DNA of 35,122 nucleotides from Acidobacteriota bacterium (GCA_947470805.1 CANIVU010000094.1:1-35122), one strand, 5' to 3'. Positions 26,540-34,981 are shown, numbered from the stretch's first letter. Numbers and translations: made by a program. The notes: a model not told the origin generated them from the sequence alone.

Positions 26540-27862
26540 CTACTTTTCAAAGCCCCGCAGGTATGGCGTCGTGTCCGGTGGCCGCGACCCGGTGCTGAAT
26601 TGCGGCCCCCGCGTCGAGCGGTAGCGCATGTTCAAGACTCCAGTCTCAATGCGGCGCCCCACGGCGGAGTACCGGCCATTCTCCCAGTTGGATTCCATGT
26701 AGTGGTTCGTGATCCCGGTTGACAGCAGCAGCCGTTCCGCATTGTAGGGCTCCTTCCCGGTCACCATCATCTCGGTAATCCAGTGGGGTTGCGCATTGGA
26801 GGCGTGATACTGCGCAAACGGTCCGGGCCAGCCAAGCATCGAAATGATGGTCGGTTCTTTCTGTCCCTCGATTTCGCCGGCGTAGGTCCAGCCCACACCG
26901 CGGCCCGAAATCACCGCCGCTTTCGTCCCATCGTTGTACTCGATGATGCACGCGTTCGCCTGGGCGCTCTCTTGAAAGCTGCCCTGCTTCATCTGGAAAC
27001 TTGCCGCGACCGAATCAAGCAGCTTGCCCGCCCACGGATTCCGCTCCACCCACTTCCACACTTCCGGTCCCCGGATCGACTGCACCGCCTTGACGCCTGT
27101 CTCGCCGCCCTTACGCCGCTCCACGAAGGCCTGGAGCACATCAATGCAATGGAAGATAGCTCCCTCATCGGACGCGCCTCCAAGCACGATCGAGTTTCTG
27201 ATCGGCGTATCGATCGCTATGTCGATTTCAGGCTTGCGGAAGTAGACCGGTATGGAGGAACCGCCGGTCAACGGAAAGCCCAACTCACGAGACTTGTCGA
27301 ACATCCACTTGGCGTCGTCCCAATTGTAGGAGAGGTGTTTGTCGTTAAACACCGGCACCGAGCGCTTGCTCTGCTCGAAAACCCGGATCACCTGCTGATA
27401 GATCCACCACCGCGGCAACAGCCAGTGGCCCTTGAGATCGGTTGGATAATTCCCGTGTTCTCCAACGATGACAACCCCATCCACCGCAAGTTCCTTCCCG
27501 CCCAGCGTGACCGCCTCCCCCACTGTCTTGTAGATGGGAATGTTCTTCGCCTTGCACACCTTCTGGCCCAGTCCGCTGGTGTCGAGCTGATGAATATACA
27601 CCGCCACAACATCGACCCTCGGTGCCATATGGGCGCCCTGCCACCAATAGCCGTCCATCAGCTTGCAGATGATCCAGTCCGCATGGGATCCTGGGCCACC
27701 CCAAAAGCTGACGCAACAGGCGATCCGCGGCCGCCTCTGCGGCGTCTGCGCAACCGCACCTGCCACGCTGCCCGTCAATCCCGTCATCGCGGCCACGCCG
27801 GTTGCTCCCAGCAGTTCACGCCGCGAGACGAGGGCGGTCTTCGAAGGTTGATCGTCGGTCAT
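26540..27862 (-). CDS. Tat-exported protein of unknown function (planctomycete/acidobacterial type)
   Basis: A 440-residue protein with a twin-arginine signal (SRRELLG at residues 13-19, then a hydrophobic stretch ending AVA). The start at 27862 has an excellent AAGGAG 5 bases upstream; the open frame beyond it is not coding. The mature part opens with a Rossmann-like pattern (RPRIACCVSFWG, then KNIPIYKTVGEAV and VDGVVIVGEHGNYP), then PVFNDKHLSYNWDDAKWMFD and VERRKGGETGVKAVQSI. I recall similar proteins as unnamed exported families in planctomycetes and acidobacteria, distantly like Gfo/Idh/MocA oxidoreductases, but no cofactor motif is convincing. It lies downstream of the GH50-like gene on the same strand and may be co-transcribed. 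Confidence 0.75.
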   Translation of the reverse strand: MTDDQPSKTALVSRRELLGATGVAAMTGLTGSVAGAVAQTPQRRPRIACCVSFWGGPGSHADWIICKLMDGYWWQGAHMAPRVDVVAVYIHQLDTSGLGQKVCKAKNIPIYKTVGEAVTLGGKELAVDGVVIVGEHGNYPTDLKGHWLLPRWWIYQQVIRVFEQSKRSVPVFNDKHLSYNWDDAKWMFDKSRELGFPLTGGSSIPVYFRKPEIDIAIDTPIRNSIVLGGASDEGAIFHCIDVLQAFVERRKGGETGVKAVQSIRGPEVWKWVERNPWAGKLLDSVAASFQMKQGSFQESAQANACIIEYNDGTKAAVISGRGVGWTYAGEIEGQKEPTIISMLGWPGPFAQYHASNAQPHWITEMMVTGKEPYNAERLLLSTGITNHYMESNWENGRYSAVGRRIETGVLNMRYRSTRGPQFSTGSRPPDTTPYLRGFEK

Positions 27863-27963
27863 GAGAGAGCTCCTTGTGCTGCTATCTCCCAGGCAACAGC
27901 CGTTGCGAAATCGGCTCCCTGGAATAGCTCCTATTGAATCATGCGTGCCTGTCCCAGAGAACA

Positions 27964-30039
27964 CTACCGCAGCAGCCGCGCGTAAATCCCCTCGTGCATC
28001 TCCCGCGCCGCATTCACCATCTCCGGATACGGCGCATCGACAATACTCACAAACCCAATGTTGTAATTCTCCCCATCCCGTGGCCGCCCCGTAATCGCCT
28101 GGTCCGAATACTGAAACCAATGCGCGCCGACGAAGTTCGGATGATCGGCCACGCTCTGCACATACCGCGTGAACGCCGTCGCCCGCTCCGCCTGCGACCC
28201 CGTCGCCTGCAACCCCGTATGAAACATCCCCCGGTCCAGCGCCCCAAAGTGAAACTCCCCAATAATCGCCGGCCGGTCCACCTGCCCCACAATCGTCCAA
28301 TTCGCCGGCACCACCGACGGCTGATAGATATTAAAACTCAACACATCCGTCATCTCCGCCGCCCCCGCAATCACCTCCGGATTATTCACGTGAAACCGGC
28401 AGCCCAGGTACAGATGGTCCGGATCAATCCGCCGCATCTGCTCCCGAATCACCCGGAAATACTCGCGTGCAAACGCCGTCGTCAACATCGCCAAGTCCCC
28501 CCGCATCCCCGCCGTCACAGTCGCCGGCGCCGTCAGCGAATTCCAATCGGCAAACTGCGTCCCCCACGCCGCGTTCAAATTGCCAATCGCCCCATACCGC
28601 GCCGCTAACAACGCCCCCAACGCCCGCCGCGCCGCCGATGTCACCATCGATTGTCCCAACGCCCCCAACGCCACCCCATACCGCGCCCGGTCCGTCCCCG
28701 TCCCGCCCCAATTCAACTCGTTATCCACGAAGTGCCCCAAACACCACGGATCCCCCGCCGCCGGCGTCAGCACCGGGAACAACCGCGCATACACATCGGT
28801 CGCAAACCGCGGGTCAAACGGGTCCGGCAACCGGTCCGTGCCCTGCCCCGCGTTCGGCACCGTGTTGTAACTGCCAAACAGGGTCGTGGTCGTCACATAC
28901 GCCACCCCGCGCCGGTGCAGCCCCGTGTCGGACCAGTTGCCAATCGTGTTGAACCCCCACGCCGGCAGCCGCGCCAGCGCCGTCGCCCGCCAGTCCTCCG
29001 CATAGCTCGCCCCATACTTCCGCTCCAAATTCGCTGTCTGAAAATTGAAAGTAGTCCCGCTCGCAATCGGCCCCTGCACCGCCGTCGCCGTCCCGTAGTG
29101 CCGCGCCAACGGTTCGCCCCCCTCCGGCAGCCAGTTGAACATCGTCTCCCGCCCCGTCGTGAAGGTCGATTGCGCCAGCGCCATCGAGTTGAACCCCGTC
29201 GAAAAAAACAGCCACCCATCCGGGTCCACCAGCCACCACCGGCCCTCGTGCTTGGCCGCGCGAAAGAACCCCGTCCCCTCCAATCGCGGCCCGGCGGTAA
29301 AGCCCCCATAAACGGACCGCCCGCCAAACGTCCCCACGCTCGTCAGAAACTCTTCCTCCTCCGCGCGCCGCGCGACGAACTCTTCCTCGCCCCCCAACTT
29401 GCCCGGCCACTCGCCCGGCGCGAACTGCCCGAACCGGTCCACAATCCCCTCCAGCGGAAAGGCGGGACGCAACCGCACGTTGTCCACGATCAGCGTGAAC
29501 GTCTCCGCCGGCGAGCCAAGGAAAATCTGCATCTGCGCAATATTCTCCAGGTTCAACACGTGCGTGCCATTGCTGCCCAAATTACGCGCGCCAGGCCACG
29601 CAGGCAGCCCGCGCATCCCGTAACTCATCGGGTCGCGGCTGGCCAAGGGAAACACAAACGTCGCCGTCGCCCCGGGCTCCAGCGTGCCCGTCCCCGTCCG
29701 CGACGTGCCCACGCCGTCAGGCCGGTAGTCGTCGTCCACGCGCACGCTGAACCGTACCGGCACCGTCCCCGGATTGGTCACGTCATAAGCAATCTCGCCA
29801 TAGGCCCGCATGTCCCACGGCACCGCGGGACGCAGAAACAAAGCCGGAAACGCCACGCGGCTGAACTCAATCTCCAGTGCCCGCCCACCATGCGTTACGC
29901 CCCGCTCGGTCACCCGCGCCTTCGTGTCCCGCGGCACGACAACGCTCATCTCCTCTTCCGTCTCAAAAGAGTTCAGCAACAACTCCTGCCCCGGCGCCAC
30001 CGCGCCCACCATCATCGCGCCAATCAGCCACCGCAACAT
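27964..30039 (-). CDS. Secreted GH50-like glycoside hydrolase
   Basis: A 691-residue exported enzyme with a signal peptide (MLRWLIGAMMVGAVAPGQ). Residues about 20-185 are a beta-sandwich, CBM-like domain (FETEEEMSVVVP... TFTLIVDNVRLRP). The C-terminal ~450 residues are a TIM barrel of the GH-A clan. Probable acid/base Glu441 is in HFVDNELNWGG and nucleophile Glu595 in IIGEFHFGALDRGMF; the ~154-residue distance and the GEFHFGALDRG motif fit GH50 beta-agarases. Whether the natural substrate is agarose or another galactan cannot be told, since soil relatives often carry GH50 members of unknown specificity. A GGGGTGAT ribosome site abuts the ATG. It is divergent from an enolase-superfamily gene, 36 bp apart. 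Confidence 0.82.
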   Translation of the reverse strand: MLRWLIGAMMVGAVAPGQELLLNSFETEEEMSVVVPRDTKARVTERGVTHGGRALEIEFSRVAFPALFLRPAVPWDMRAYGEIAYDVTNPGTVPVRFSVRVDDDYRPDGVGTSRTGTGTLEPGATATFVFPLASRDPMSYGMRGLPAWPGARNLGSNGTHVLNLENIAQMQIFLGSPAETFTLIVDNVRLRPAFPLEGIVDRFGQFAPGEWPGKLGGEEEFVARRAEEEEFLTSVGTFGGRSVYGGFTAGPRLEGTGFFRAAKHEGRWWLVDPDGWLFFSTGFNSMALAQSTFTTGRETMFNWLPEGGEPLARHYGTATAVQGPIASGTTFNFQTANLERKYGASYAEDWRATALARLPAWGFNTIGNWSDTGLHRRGVAYVTTTTLFGSYNTVPNAGQGTDRLPDPFDPRFATDVYARLFPVLTPAAGDPWCLGHFVDNELNWGGTGTDRARYGVALGALGQSMVTSAARRALGALLAARYGAIGNLNAAWGTQFADWNSLTAPATVTAGMRGDLAMLTTAFAREYFRVIREQMRRIDPDHLYLGCRFHVNNPEVIAGAAEMTDVLSFNIYQPSVVPANWTIVGQVDRPAIIGEFHFGALDRGMFHTGLQATGSQAERATAFTRYVQSVADHPNFVGAHWFQYSDQAITGRPRDGENYNIGFVSIVDAPYPEMVNAAREMHEGIYARLLR

Positions 30040-30063
30040 ATCACCCCGAGTCTACTCCCATGC

Positions 30064-30069
30064 TATAAC
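30064..30069 (+). promoter_or_regulatory. -10-like TATAAC six bases before an ATG (leaderless signature)
   Basis: TATAAC (5 of 6 matches to TATAAT) ends 6 bases before the ATG at 30076, with no Shine-Dalgarno sequence, placing the expected transcript start at the start codon. It lies in the 36-bp divergent gap shared with the GH50-like gene. No clear -35 box is visible. Confidence 0.45.
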
Positions 30070-30075
30070 TCAGCG

Positions 30076-31194
30076 ATGCGAATCACCCGCATCGAAACCA
30101 TCCCCGTCCAGGTCCCCATCCGTCCTGAACTGGTCATCCGGGGCAGCATCGGCGTCCACGCCAAGTCCCCCTTCGTCCTCCTGAAAATCCACACGGACGA
30201 GGGAATCACTGGCCTCGGCGAAGTCTCCTGCACCCCCGTCTGGAGCGGCGAAGATGCCGTCACCGCCACCCACATCATCCGCGACTTTCTCGAGCCCGCT
30301 CTCCTCGGCGAAAACCCCTGCGACATCGAACGCCTCACCGCCAAAATGCGCCGCACCGTCTTCGGCCATCCCTTCACCAAATCCGGCGTCGAAATCGCCC
30401 TTTGGGACATCCTCGGCAAGGTGGCCAACCTCCCCATCTACCGCCTCCTGGGAGGCGCCGTTCGCGACACCGTCCCCGTCAAAATGTCCGTCTCCGGCGC
30501 CGAACCCGCCCGCGCCGCGGAGATCGCCGAATGGGCCCTCGCCCAAGGCCTGAAAACCCTCAAGGTAAAAACCGGCATCACCCCCGAAAGCGACATCGCT
30601 CGCGTCAAAGCCGTCCGCGCCGCCATCGGCCCGGCCACCCATCTGGGCGTCGACGCCAACGGCGGCTGGACCGTCCGCGTCGCCATCGACGTCATTCGCA
30701 AACTCGCCGCCAGCTGCGACATCTACTTCGCCGAACAGCCCGTCGCCGCGCTCGACATGCAGTGGCTCGTCGACGTCCGCCGCAATGTCCCCGTCCCCGT
30801 CATGGCCGACGAAAGCTGCAACACGCCCCACGACGCCATGGCGCTCGCCCGCGCCGGCGCCGCCGACATCCTCTCCGTCTACGTCGGCAAGGGCGGCGGC
30901 ATCGGCCCGGCCCGCAAAATGGCCGCCATCGCCGAAGCCGCCGGCCTCACCTGCACGGTGGGAAGCAATCTCGAACTTGGCATCGCCAGCGTCGCCATGA
31001 CCCATCTCGCCACCGCCACCACCGGCATCGGCGCCGAAGAGTTCCCCTGCGATATCCTCGGCCCCCTCGCCTACGAACACGATCTGCTCGCCGTCCCCAT
31101 GGAGTTCCGCGATGGCGCCATGCGCGCCCCCAGCGGCCCCGGCCTCGGCGTCGAACTCAACGAAGAAATGGTTGCCCGCTACCGAGTCGACTAA
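30076..31194 (+). CDS. Enolase-superfamily enzyme, MLE-like, Tyr at second Lys site
   Basis: A 372-residue member of the muconate-lactonizing type (also dipeptide epimerases, succinylbenzoate synthases, cycloisomerases). It has the KxK base motif K163-V-K165, metal ligands D193 (GVDANGGW), E220 (FAEQPV) and D245 (ADES). At the position of the second catalytic Lys, 24 residues after the third ligand as in MLE, it has Tyr269 (VYVGKGGG) instead. The ATG at 30076 is preceded by a -10-like TATAAC. The open frame upstream is antisense to the GH50-like gene and not coding. The acetamidase gene starts 2 bases after this stop, so both form an operon. Substrate not known; a cycloisomerase acting on anhydro-sugar acids is one guess given the GH50 neighbour. 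Confidence 0.88.
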   Translation: MRITRIETIPVQVPIRPELVIRGSIGVHAKSPFVLLKIHTDEGITGLGEVSCTPVWSGEDAVTATHIIRDFLEPALLGENPCDIERLTAKMRRTVFGHPFTKSGVEIALWDILGKVANLPIYRLLGGAVRDTVPVKMSVSGAEPARAAEIAEWALAQGLKTLKVKTGITPESDIARVKAVRAAIGPATHLGVDANGGWTVRVAIDVIRKLAASCDIYFAEQPVAALDMQWLVDVRRNVPVPVMADESCNTPHDAMALARAGAADILSVYVGKGGGIGPARKMAAIAEAAGLTCTVGSNLELGIASVAMTHLATATTGIGAEEFPCDILGPLAYEHDLLAVPMEFRDGAMRAPSGPGLGVELNEEMVARYRVD

Positions 31195-31196
31195 CC

Positions 31197-32075
31197 ATGG
31201 AACGCATCCCTCTCCAGAAGCTCTGCTACGAGTTCAACCGCCACGACACCCCGCGAGCCCATGTCACGCCCGGAGCCCGCCTGACCGTAGAATCCCAGGA
31301 CGCCTTCTCCGGCCAGATCCGCACGGAGGCGGACCGTCGCGACAAGGCGGCGATGCCGTATTCCAACCCCACCACCGGGCCCATCTACGTCGAAGGCGCC
31401 GAAAAGGGCGACGCCCTCGCCGTCACTATCCACGCCATCCGCCCCACCAACGGCGCCTGCTACACCCGCACCTCCGACCCCAAGATGCTCGCCGAATGGC
31501 TCGGCACGGACTGTCCCCACGGCACCCACATCTGCCCCATCGCGGATGACGTCATCCACTGGAGCGATACGGTGAAGATCCCCTACCGCCCCATGCTCGG
31601 CTGCATCGGCACCGCGCCCGACTGGGGCGTCCCGACCACCAACCCCTCCGGCCCCCACGGCGGCAACATGGACATCGTCGAAGTCGCCCCCGGCAGCACA
31701 CTCTTCTTACCCGTCTACGTCCAAGGCGCGCTGCTCTACCTGGGCGACGCCCACGCCGCCATGGGCCATGGCGAACTCTCCGCCTCGGGCCTGGAGATGC
31801 CCGCCGAAACCGAAATCACCGTCGACATTCGCAAAGCCTGGACCATCCCTGGGCCCCGCATCGAATCGGAAACGGAACTCGTCTGCATCTCCTCCGCCAC
31901 CCCGCTAGAACGCGGCATCGCCCAAGCCTACGCCTGGCTGATCCTCTGGATGGAAGCCGGCTACGGCTGGGACCGTTGGAAGGCGTATGACCTGCTGACC
32001 CACGCCGGCCAGATCTCCATCGGCTACTACAGCAGCGGCGCCGTCGCCGCAAAAATCGCCAAGCGGTATCTGTGA
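31197..32075 (+). CDS. Acetamidase/formamidase family protein
   Basis: A 292-residue cytoplasmic amidase (FmdA/AmdA family) that hydrolyses formamide, acetamide or similar small amides to ammonia and acid. Typical segments are NPTTGPIYVEGAEKGDALAVTI, the PHGGNMD(I/V) motif near the middle, LFLPVYVQGALLYLGDAHAAMGHGE, and the C-terminal ILWMEAGYGWDRWKAYDLLTHAGQISIG. Length matches the shorter family members. It starts 2 bases after the stop of the enolase-superfamily gene and should be translated with it. With the dimethylformamidase-like, creatininase-like and DoeB-like genes, it makes amide hydrolysis the common theme of this region. Confidence 0.93.
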   Translation: MERIPLQKLCYEFNRHDTPRAHVTPGARLTVESQDAFSGQIRTEADRRDKAAMPYSNPTTGPIYVEGAEKGDALAVTIHAIRPTNGACYTRTSDPKMLAEWLGTDCPHGTHICPIADDVIHWSDTVKIPYRPMLGCIGTAPDWGVPTTNPSGPHGGNMDIVEVAPGSTLFLPVYVQGALLYLGDAHAAMGHGELSASGLEMPAETEITVDIRKAWTIPGPRIESETELVCISSATPLERGIAQAYAWLILWMEAGYGWDRWKAYDLLTHAGQISIGYYSSGAVAAKIAKRYL

Positions 32076-32118
32076 CACCCCACCGGCGTTGGCTAACGCA
32101 GATGGGACGTATTCCCCT

Positions 32119-32472
32119 CTAGCTCCGAATCCGAACGATCCCCTTATGCACAACGGCCAGGCACCCCATTAGGTCTGCTTCCTTGAGGTGATGAAGCGCG
32201 AGTTGTATTTGCGTCCGGATGGCCACTTCGGTCGGTGGGTGGATTTTGAGACGGAGGACGCCCGGCGTGCCGGCAGGCGGAAACCGGAGCATATCCGCAA
32301 AATCGGCGTCCAAGGTGATCAGAACGCGACCCTCGCGGATCGCAAACTCTCGAACCCGAGGATCCGGTTCGCCTGATAGACCCACCTCGACCGCCGCGAC
32401 AGCGTCATGCCCTTGTTCCCGAAGAAACGCCGCCTGTTGTGGCGAAAGATTCTCGTCGAGAAGGAGCCTCAC
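32119..32472 (-). CDS. DUF5615 PIN-like putative toxin
   Basis: A 117-residue PIN-like protein of the DUF5615 family, the usual partner of DUF433 proteins. The acidic residues expected of a PIN nuclease are visible: D6-E7 in MRLLLDENLSP and D55, D57, D60 in LITLDADFADML, with the family tail PPTEVAIRTQIQLAL. The GTG start overlaps the TGA stop of the DUF433 gene by 4 bases (GTGA), so translation is coupled, antitoxin-like gene first. Ribonuclease toxicity is inferred from the fold, not established for this family in general. It is convergent with the acetamidase gene. Confidence 0.88.
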   Translation of the reverse strand: MRLLLDENLSPQQAAFLREQGHDAVAAVEVGLSGEPDPRVREFAIREGRVLITLDADFADMLRFPPAGTPGVLRLKIHPPTEVAIRTQIQLALHHLKEADLMGCLAVVHKGIVRIRS

Positions 32473-32693
32473 GACGCGAGGATAACCTCGTTGCTCGCCA
32501 GGCTTGCCGCGTATTGCAGCGCGGCGATGATGTGGGCCTTCGTCAGTTGGGGGTAAGCGGCCAGGATCTCTTCCGCCGTCTCGCCCGCTCCCAACTTCTC
32601 GAGGACAACGTAAACTGGAACCCGTGTGCCCTTCAAGCAGGGTTTTCCCATCATCACATCGGGGCGCAATTCGATGTTATTGGGCAGTTCCAT
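32469..32693 (-). CDS. DUF433 putative antitoxin
   Basis: A 74-residue DUF433 protein with the signature RPDVMMGKPCLKGTRVPVYVVLEKLGAGETAEEILAAYPQLT and helix-turn-helix-like end IIAALQYAASL. DUF433 members are small winged-helix-like proteins encoded directly upstream of DUF5615 PIN-like genes, as here, and are regarded as antitoxin and probable autoregulator. No ribosome site precedes the ATG at 32693; TAGAGT lies 6 bases upstream, which could be a -10 box of a leaderless transcript. The pair sits between two catabolic operons. Confidence 0.87.
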   Translation of the reverse strand: MELPNNIELRPDVMMGKPCLKGTRVPVYVVLEKLGAGETAEEILAAYPQLTKAHIIAALQYAASLASNEVILAS

Positions 32694-32905
32694 GCTTCAA
32701 CTCTAACAGCCAATCTGGGCCGCCTCAAGTACTGCCACGTTACCGTAGAGTAGGCGGACAACGGGATCATCCCCCACAGAACCGGGCATGCAATGGTCTC
32801 GCGGCCTCGAAATCAAGCACTTGGAATCGCCCCGGGGCTAAGGGTAGAGTTTATGATGCCCCCTTTTCGGGGACATTCGTAGCCAAATTAACCCGAGCGG
32901 AATCC

Positions 32906-34027
32906 ATGACCCCCACCCGCATCCAACAAGTCGACGTCATCCCCATCCGCGCCCCCCGCAAAGAAGCCGTCCGCTCCGGCCTCAACATCGCCGACCCCGT
33001 CACCGCCTCCGAATTCGGCATCATCCGCATCCGCACCGCCAACGGCGCCGAAGGCCTCGGCGAAATCTCCATCACCTTCCCCCGCATCGGCTTCTCCCTC
33101 TGCCACGCCGCCCAGCGCATGCTCGCCCCCGCGATCACCGGCATGGACTCGCTCGCCATCCCCGCCGCCCTCGCCGAAATCGACCGCGTCCTCGGCGGCG
33201 AACTCAGCGCCCCCTACCTCCGCGCCGCCTTCGAAATGGCCCTGCTCGACCTCACCGGCAAACACTTCGGCCTCCCCGTCTGGGCCCTCCTCGGCGGCCG
33301 CATGCGCCAGCGCGCCCCCCTCGCCTGGGGCATCTATCAGAAGTCCCCGGAAGAAATGGCAGCCGACGCCGTCGCCGGTCTCGCCGCCGGCTTCCATGCC
33401 ATCAAACTCAAGGTCGGCCGCAAACTCGAAGACGATCTCGCCGCTGTAACCGCGGTCGCCAACGCCGTGCCCGTCCCCCTCCGCCTCGACGCCAACATGG
33501 CCTGGCCCAACGTCCCCGAAGCCGCCCGCGCCATGCGCGCCCTCGCCGCCGTTGCCCGCGTCGAGTGGTTCGAACAACCCCTCGCCAAACGCAACCTCGA
33601 AGGCCTCCGCGCCCTCCGCCATCAGACCGGACTGCCCGTCATGGCCGACGAAAGTTGCCACACGCTCCGCGACGCCTACGACCTCGCCCGCGCCGAAGCC
33701 GCCGACGTCTGGAACGTCTACGTCGCCGAAGCCGGCGGCCTCCGCGCCGCCGCCGAAATCTTCGCCCTCGGCGCCGCCGTCGGCGTGCCCTGCATCCTCG
33801 GCAGTCAGGCCGAAATGGGCATCGCCACCGCCGCCTGCGCCCACCTCGCCGTGGCCCTCCCGCAACTCCCCTACGCCATCGAAACCTTCGGCCCGCTGCG
33901 CTACCAACGCGACATCGTCGCCACGCCCGGTATGATCGAGGGCGGCTGGCTCACCCCGCCCGAAGGCCCCGGCCTGGGCGTTACGCTGGACTGGGACGCC
34001 GTCAACGAAATGAAGGAGCAGCTATGA
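32906..34027 (+). CDS. Enolase-superfamily enzyme, MLE-like, paralogue with Tyr
   Basis: A 373-residue homologue of the gene at 30076. It has KxK bases K167-L-K169, metal ligands D195 (RLDANM), E223 (WFEQPL) and D248 (ADES), and again Tyr (Y272, VYVAEAGG) exactly 24 residues after the third ligand, where MLE enzymes have the second catalytic Lys. The following Lys kept in the 30076 protein is Glu here. It should catalyse a proton-abstraction step on a carboxylate substrate, possibly a racemase, cycloisomerase or dehydratase. The start at 32906 was chosen for fit to the family. It overlaps the next gene by 4 bases (ATGA), forming a tight two-gene operon with an amidohydrolase. Confidence 0.88.
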   Translation: MTPTRIQQVDVIPIRAPRKEAVRSGLNIADPVTASEFGIIRIRTANGAEGLGEISITFPRIGFSLCHAAQRMLAPAITGMDSLAIPAALAEIDRVLGGELSAPYLRAAFEMALLDLTGKHFGLPVWALLGGRMRQRAPLAWGIYQKSPEEMAADAVAGLAAGFHAIKLKVGRKLEDDLAAVTAVANAVPVPLRLDANMAWPNVPEAARAMRALAAVARVEWFEQPLAKRNLEGLRALRHQTGLPVMADESCHTLRDAYDLARAEAADVWNVYVAEAGGLRAAAEIFALGAAVGVPCILGSQAEMGIATAACAHLAVALPQLPYAIETFGPLRYQRDIVATPGMIEGGWLTPPEGPGLGVTLDWDAVNEMKEQL

Positions 34028-34926
34028 GCGAACGCAAAATGATCGACTGCCACACGCACCTCATGTGGTACCCGGACCACATCAGCGAGCAGTACGCCGA
34101 AGAAGCCCTCGCCTCCAAACTCGTCAAACTGAAGCGCAGCGGCGGCCTCGCCTACTCCGCCAATCTCGACAAACACGTCTACGACTCCACCCCCGAAAGC
34201 CACCTGAAAGCCTCCGAAGGCATGTCCCACGTCGTCGTCTTCGGCCTGCAAGCCAAAGCCAGCGGGCTCGACATTCCCAACGAAATCATCGCCGACTACG
34301 TCGCCCAGCACCCCGGCCGCATGGAGGGCTGGGCCTCCGTCGACCCCACTCGTCCTGACTGTATCGAGCACCTCGAATACTGCGTCAACACCCTCAAACT
34401 CAAAGGTCTGAAACTAGGCCCCGTCTACCAACACTTCGATCCGCAAGACCGCAAACACTGGCCGTTCTTCAAACGGGTCGAACAACTCGGCCTCCCCACC
34501 ATGTGGCACCAGGGCACGACGTTCCCCTCCGCCGCGAAGCTCAAATGGGGCCTCCCCCTCCAACTCGAAGACCTCGCCATGGACTTCCCCAACATGAAGA
34601 TGATCGTCGCCCACCTCGGCCATCCGTGGGAAACGGATCTGATCGTCCTCATCCGCAAATGCCCCAACATGTACGCCGACATCAGCGCCGTCCATTACCG
34701 CCCCTGGCGCTACTGGCAGGCCATGGTGACGGCCATGGAGTACGGCGTCGAACACAAGATCCTCCCCGGCTCCGACTTCCCCTCCGGCACCATGGCCAAC
34801 ATCATCGCCGGCCTCCGCAACGTCAACAAAGTCGTCGAAGGCACCAACCTCCCCAAAATCCCCGAAGAAGTGCAGGACATGATCCTCTACGAAAACTGGA
34901 AGGCCTTCTTTCCGCAGTGGGCGTGA
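34024..34926 (+). CDS. Amidohydrolase-2 family hydrolase (paralogue)
   Basis: A 300-residue TIM-barrel metal hydrolase, paralogue of the gene at 23481. The HxH metal motif is MIDCHTHLMW (H10, H12); other His are in TMWHQGTTF and VAHLGHPWE, and the terminal Asp is in LPGSDFPSG. The alignable core includes YADISAVHYRPW. An AAGGAG ribosome site lies 5 bases before the ATG, inside the end of the enolase-superfamily gene, which it overlaps by 4 bases. The pairing of enolase and amidohydrolase is thus seen twice in this window, in opposite gene order, which suggests linked steps of one type of pathway. Hydrolase or decarboxylase activity cannot be told apart from sequence. Confidence 0.88.
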   Translation: MSERKMIDCHTHLMWYPDHISEQYAEEALASKLVKLKRSGGLAYSANLDKHVYDSTPESHLKASEGMSHVVVFGLQAKASGLDIPNEIIADYVAQHPGRMEGWASVDPTRPDCIEHLEYCVNTLKLKGLKLGPVYQHFDPQDRKHWPFFKRVEQLGLPTMWHQGTTFPSAAKLKWGLPLQLEDLAMDFPNMKMIVAHLGHPWETDLIVLIRKCPNMYADISAVHYRPWRYWQAMVTAMEYGVEHKILPGSDFPSGTMANIIAGLRNVNKVVEGTNLPKIPEEVQDMILYENWKAFFPQWA

Positions 34927-34981
34927 CAGGGCCACGGAACTTCGCTGTGCGTGAGCCACCACTCCTGGCGGGTAGCTGCCT

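Noticed and set aside
28651-30075. A long N-terminal extension of the enolase-superfamily gene at 30076
   Set aside because: This stretch is antisense to the GH50-like gene and is Arg/Pro-rich without family similarity; the enzyme fold starts at 30076.
32755-32805. Wording similar to group II intron flanks (ATCATCCCCCACAGAACCGGGCATG)
   Set aside because: There is no reverse transcriptase, domain V hairpin or intron boundary nearby; the resemblance is too short.
32852-32857. TATGAT as a promoter -10 box for the gene at 32906
   Set aside because: No -35 element lies at a suitable distance and the hexamer alone is not enough.
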